A stretch of 64,000 bases of DNA from positions 1 through 64,000 of the forward strand of contig JAAYPT010000048.1 in assembly GCA_012519695.1 (NCBI GenBank), in the 5' to 3' direction. Positions 60,267 through 64,000 of the stretch are shown here, in pieces (within the stretch, counting starts at the first letter, position 1; every line of letters begins with the position of its first letter). The position numbers and the translations under genes are program-made. The DNA comes from Clostridiales bacterium (GTDB lineage Bacteria; Bacillota; Clostridia; Lachnospirales; Lachnospiraceae). The notes under the pieces are model-generated. The model was not told the DNA's origin. It saw only the letters and a list, made by a program, of their open reading frames with translations, and did not search any database.

Positions 60267-63200
60267 TGCCAAAGAATCAAAATATTAAGAAAGTATTAGT
60301 AATCGGTTCCGGTCCTATTGTTATCGGACAGGCAGCAGAATTTGACTATGCAGGAACACAGGCATGCCGTTCTTTAAAGGAAGAAGGCATTGAAGTAATT
60401 TTGGTAAACTCCAATCCTGCAACAATTATGACAGATAAGGACATTGCAGATAAGGTATATATTGAGCCTTTAACTGCAAAAGTCTTAGAGCAGATTATTT
60501 TAAAAGAAAAGCCAGACAGCGTATTACCAACTTTAGGTGGACAGGCTGGACTGAACCTTGGTATGGAATTAGCAGAATCCGGATTCTTAGAGAAAAACGG
60601 AGTGAAGTTAATCGGTACCACAGCAGAGACAATCTTTAAAGCAGAAGACCGTCAGGCATTTAAAGACACCATGGAAAAAATCGGTGAGCCATGTGCACCA
60701 TCTTTAGTTGTGCATAACGTAGAAGACGGTATTGCCTTTACAAATACCATTGGTTATCCGGTAGTTTTAAGACCTGCTTATACCTTAGGGGGAAGCGGCG
60801 GTGGTATCGCTCATAACGAAACAGAATTAATCGATATTTTAACAAACGGACTGCGTTTGAGCCGTGTTGGTGAAGTATTGGTAGAGCGTTGTATTGCCGG
60901 ATGGAAAGAAATCGAATACGAAGTAATGCGTGATGCTGCGGGAAATGTAATTACCGTATGTAACATGGAAAATATTGACCCGGTTGGTGTTCATACCGGA
61001 GATAGTATTGTAGTAGCACCATCCCAGACATTAAGTGATAAAGAGTACCAGATGCTTCGTACTTCCGCACTTAATATTATTTCTGAATTAAATATTACCG
61101 GTGGATGTAATGTACAGTATGCATTGAATCCAAACAGCTTTGAATATTGTGTTATCGAAGTAAATCCTCGTGTAAGCCGTTCTTCTGCATTAGCAAGTAA
61201 AGCAACCGGATATCCGATTGCTAAGGTTGCAGCAAAGATTGCATTAGGATATACCCTGGATGAGATTAAGAACGCAATTACCGGAAAAACTTATGCAAGT
61301 TTTGAACCAATGCTTGACTATTGTGTTGTTAAGATACCAAGACTTCCGTTTGATAAGTTTATTACAGCAAAGAGAACATTAACTACTCAGATGAAAGCAA
61401 CTGGAGAAGTTATGAGTATTTGTAATAACTTTGAAGGTGCTTTAATGAAGGCAATTCGTTCTTTGGAGCAGCATGTAGATTGCATGAGATCTTATGATTT
61501 CAGTGCACTTTCCAAAGAAGAAGTGTTAAAACAGTTAGAAGTAGTAGATGACCGTAGAATCTGGGTTATTGCAGAGGCACTTCGTAAGGGTGTTACTTAT
61601 GACGAGATTCATGCGATTACCATGATTGACCACTGGTTTATTGATAAGATTGCTATTTTAGTAGAAATGGAAGAGCGTCTTGAAAAAGAGGAACTTACTG
61701 TAGATTTATTAAAAGAAGCAAAACGTATTGAATTCCCGGATAATGTTATCGCACGTTTGACAGGAAAAGACGAGACAGAAATTCGTGATATGCGTTATGC
61801 AAACGGTATTACAGCAGCTTATAAGATGGTTGATACCTGTGCAGCAGAATTTGCAGCAGAGACACCATATTACTATTCCTGCTTTGGAAGTGAAAACGAA
61901 GCAGTAGAAACCAATGACAGAAAGAAAGTTTTAGTACTTGGTTCCGGACCAATCCGTATTGGACAGGGTATCGAGTTCGACTACTGTTCTGTACATTGTA
62001 CATGGGCATTTGCAAAAGAAGGTTATGAGACAATTATTGTAAATAATAACCCGGAAACCGTATCTACCGACTTCGATATTGCAGACAAGTTGTATTTCGA
62101 GCCATTAACACCGGAAGATGTGGAAAGCATTGTTCGTTTGGAAAAACCGGATGGAGCAGTTGTTCAGTTTGGTGGACAGACAGCAATCAAATTAACAGAA
62201 AGTCTTATGAAGATGGGAGTTCCGATTTTAGGAACAAAAGCAGAAGATGTAGATGCAGCAGAAGACCGTGAGTTATTCGATAAAATATTAGAGCAGACAG
62301 AGATTCCAAGAGCAGCAGGTGGAACTGTATTTACAGCAGAAGAAGCAAAAGCAGTTGCAAATCGTTTGGGATATCCGGTATTGGTTCGTCCTTCTTATGT
62401 ATTAGGTGGACAGGGAATGCAGATTGCATACTCTGATCAGGAAATCGAAGAATTTATGGAAATCATTAACCGAATTGCACAGGATCATCCAATTTTGGTA
62501 GATAAGTATTTACAGGGAAAAGAAATTGAAGTAGATGCAGTGTGTGATGGCGAAGATATTTTAATTCCTGGTATTATGGAGCACATCGAGCGTACAGGAG
62601 TTCATTCCGGAGATAGTATCTCCGTATATCCTGCACCAACCATTAGCCAGAAAGTAAAAGATACTATCGTAGATTATACCGGAAGATTGGCAAAAGCACT
62701 TCACGTTGTAGGTTTAATCAACATTCAGTTCATTGCTATGGACGAAGAAGTATATGTAATCGAGGTAAATCCACGTTCTTCCAGAACCGTACCATATATC
62801 AGTAAGGTAACAGGAATTCCAATTGTAGACCTTGCAACGAAGGTGATCATTGGAAATACCTTAAAAGGAATGGGATACCCAACAGGACTTGCACCAGAGG
62901 CAGATTACATTGCAATTAAGATGCCGGTATTCTCCTTTGAAAAACTGCGTGGTGCAGAAATCAGCCTTGGACCGGAAATGAAGTCCACAGGAGAGTGTCT
63001 TGGTATTGGAAAGAGCTTTGATGAAGCATTGTACAAAGCATTCTTAGGTGCAGGCGTACAGTTGCCAAAATATAAGCAGATGATTATGACAGTAAAAGAC
63101 GCAGATAAGCCAGAGGCAGTAGGTGTGGCAAAGCGTTTTGAAAAACTGGGATATAAGATATATGCAACCAGAAGTACAGCAAAATATTTGCAGGAGCATG

Positions 63201-63475
63201 GAGTAGATGCATTGAGAATCAATAAGATTTCTCAGGAGTCACCAAATGTAATGGACTTAATTCTTGGACATAAGATTGACCTTGTAATTGATACTCCAAC
63301 ACAGGGACGTGATAAGACAAGAGACGGATTCTTGATTCGTAGAAATGCAATCGAAACAGGTGTTTACTGTATCACAGCAATGGATACAGCTAATGCATTA
63401 GCACGAAGCTTAGAGCATGCAAACGAAAATAAAGAACTTAACCTTGTAGATATCGCAACAGTCAAAAACATTTAA
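60266..63475 (+). CDS. carB: Carbamoyl-phosphate synthase large subunit
   Basis: A 1069-residue enzyme with two homologous ATP-grasp halves. The first (about 1-400) begins KKVLVIGSGPIVIGQAAEFD; the second (about 550-930) begins KKVLVLGSGPIRIGQGIEFD. An oligomerisation domain lies between (about 400-550), and a C-terminal MGS-like domain (about 930-1069, KYLQEHGVDALRINK) is the allosteric region. It makes carbamoyl phosphate for arginine and pyrimidine synthesis. No neighbouring pyrimidine or arginine genes are present. Confidence 0.97.
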   Translation: MPKNQNIKKVLVIGSGPIVIGQAAEFDYAGTQACRSLKEEGIEVILVNSNPATIMTDKDIADKVYIEPLTAKVLEQIILKEKPDSVLPTLGGQAGLNLGMELAESGFLEKNGVKLIGTTAETIFKAEDRQAFKDTMEKIGEPCAPSLVVHNVEDGIAFTNTIGYPVVLRPAYTLGGSGGGIAHNETELIDILTNGLRLSRVGEVLVERCIAGWKEIEYEVMRDAAGNVITVCNMENIDPVGVHTGDSIVVAPSQTLSDKEYQMLRTSALNIISELNITGGCNVQYALNPNSFEYCVIEVNPRVSRSSALASKATGYPIAKVAAKIALGYTLDEIKNAITGKTYASFEPMLDYCVVKIPRLPFDKFITAKRTLTTQMKATGEVMSICNNFEGALMKAIRSLEQHVDCMRSYDFSALSKEEVLKQLEVVDDRRIWVIAEALRKGVTYDEIHAITMIDHWFIDKIAILVEMEERLEKEELTVDLLKEAKRIEFPDNVIARLTGKDETEIRDMRYANGITAAYKMVDTCAAEFAAETPYYYSCFGSENEAVETNDRKKVLVLGSGPIRIGQGIEFDYCSVHCTWAFAKEGYETIIVNNNPETVSTDFDIADKLYFEPLTPEDVESIVRLEKPDGAVVQFGGQTAIKLTESLMKMGVPILGTKAEDVDAAEDRELFDKILEQTEIPRAAGGTVFTAEEAKAVANRLGYPVLVRPSYVLGGQGMQIAYSDQEIEEFMEIINRIAQDHPILVDKYLQGKEIEVDAVCDGEDILIPGIMEHIERTGVHSGDSISVYPAPTISQKVKDTIVDYTGRLAKALHVVGLINIQFIAMDEEVYVIEVNPRSSRTVPYISKVTGIPIVDLATKVIIGNTLKGMGYPTGLAPEADYIAIKMPVFSFEKLRGAEISLGPEMKSTGECLGIGKSFDEALYKAFLGAGVQLPKYKQMIMTVKDADKPEAVGVAKRFEKLGYKIYATRSTAKYLQEHGVDALRINKISQESPNVMDLILGHKIDLVIDTPTQGRDKTRDGFLIRRNAIETGVYCITAMDTANALARSLEHANENKELNLVDIATVKNI

Positions 63476-63500
63476 AGCTACAAGCAGTGCAGAAAAAGAG

Positions 63501-63550
63501 AAAATCAGCTTTCGGAAAGTTTACTTTCTAGAAGTTGATTTTTTCTTTTT
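63501..63550 (+). terminator. Intrinsic terminator after carAB
   Basis: AAAATCAGCTT pairs with AAGTTGATTTT, with an inner GAAAG/CTTTC stem, followed by a T-rich tail. Confidence 0.7.
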
Positions 63551-63559
63551 CAGTAGGGC

Positions 63560-63629
63560 GCCAGCCCGAACCGAGATGAAGCGAAGTGGAATCGAGGTTG
63601 TGGAAATGTGCCAGCCCGAATCGAGGTTG
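63560..63629. repeat. Pair of GCCAGCCCGAA repeats
   Basis: GCCAGCCCGAACCGAG (63560-63575) and GCCAGCCCGAATCGAG (63610-63625) differ at one base, and GAATCGAGGTTG occurs at 63589-63600 and 63618-63629. The area is more GC-rich than the surroundings. It may be part of a short dispersed element. Confidence 0.45.
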
Positions 63630-63724
63630 CGAAAATCTTAGAGGCAATATTATATATTATTGATATGTACTATGTTAAATGATATAATTAGCGAAAAATG
63701 GATAATTGTATAAGGAGAAATTGT

Positions 63725-64000
63725 ATGAAAAAACTTTTTGAGGGAATTTTGGTACTTATTCTTATTTTTTCTTTAACTGGATGCAGTAATGGACATACCC
63801 CATCTACTGATAGTGATAATTCTAAAGCAATTTATGAAAGTACGATATCCCCAAATGAAGAATATATTGAAAAAGATGAAGATAAGGTTTTCTATACCAT
63901 TAAAGTATACCAGGAGGATACAGGGATTAAAGTTGCTTCAAGTTCAAATTCTGCATTTTGTAAAGATATGAGTTATGAAATTAAGACTACTGATAAAATA
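63725..64000 (+). CDS. Lipoprotein of unknown function, cut by the window end
   Basis: The first 92 codons of a gene that continues past the end. The signal peptide MKKLFEGILVLILIFSLTGC ends in a lipobox (LTGC, Cys20), so the protein would be lipid-anchored on the outer face. The mature part starts SNGHTPSTDSDNSK, a flexible linker, then beta-type segments. ATAAGGAGAA precedes the ATG. No family recognised in the visible part. Confidence 0.7.
   Translation, partial: MKKLFEGILVLILIFSLTGCSNGHTPSTDSDNSKAIYESTISPNEEYIEKDEDKVFYTIKVYQEDTGIKVASSSNSAFCKDMSYEIKTTDKI

Overview
The window is AT-rich DNA from a low-GC Gram-positive anaerobe, most likely a member of the Clostridia and probably Lachnospiraceae. 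The pointers are strong AGGAGG ribosome sites, sigma-A-type promoters, a T-box leader on serS, an L,D-transpeptidase, lactate dehydrogenase and Fe-ADH fermentation genes, and a LytTR/DUF3021 regulator pair. Genus and species cannot be fixed from the sequence alone. No rRNA, prophage, transposase or CRISPR array is visible.

Layout. 1-7653: end of a MATE exporter gene, then a Ugp/Mal-type ABC importer operon that also encodes a PHP-family metallohydrolase and a HAD phosphatase, suggesting uptake and dephosphorylation of a phosphorylated or sugar-like solute. 7650-8516 (minus): a DMT-family transporter. 8627-22748: a 17-gene operon that appears to carry sulfate all the way to cysteine and homocysteine: Rrf2/CymR-like regulator, CysK, sulfate ABC importer, CysDN sulfurylase, AprAB-type APS reductase, a compact ferredoxin-fused sulfite reductase, TusA, a thioredoxin, and a protein-thiocarboxylate set (ThiS-like carrier with a masked C-terminus, E1 enzyme, JAMM protease) beside MetY. 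22827-25316: a MalT/LuxR-type STAND regulator with a degenerate P-loop.

25318-31185: a structured leader with its own terminator in front of ldh, a HAD hydrolase, luxS and mtnN (SAH recycling), a G1P-dehydrogenase-like enzyme and an Fe-ADH on the minus strand. 31417-36908: a PAP2 phosphatase, a YefM-YoeB toxin-antitoxin pair with two operators, tRNA-Pro(GGG), an L,D-transpeptidase, a LacI regulator and a 3' remnant of lacZ. 37047-41297: HAD, hisC, DUF368 (PopT-like), DUF1294 and glyA. 41485-46408: a MacB-type ABC exporter with two different adaptor proteins, the first frameshifted at an A7 tract. 46628-49214: LytTR/DUF3021 plus an ABC-2 exporter.

49235-50803: T-box-controlled serS. 51084-53323: a DUF1538 membrane protein paired with a tandem PII-like protein. 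53474-57174: pantothenate genes (a frameshifted DUF2520/PanG-like reductase, panB, panC, panD) and a stand-alone coaC. 57292-58973: two unrecognised proteins, one a secreted propeller-like protein. 59003-63475: carAB behind a leader. The end holds short repeats and the start of a lipoprotein gene.

The most interesting content is the sulfate-to-homocysteine operon with a protein-thiocarboxylate branch. Next are the ldh leader RNA, the two-adaptor exporter with a domain inserted in the coiled-coil hairpin, the DUF1538/PII pair, and the two A7-tract frameshifts.
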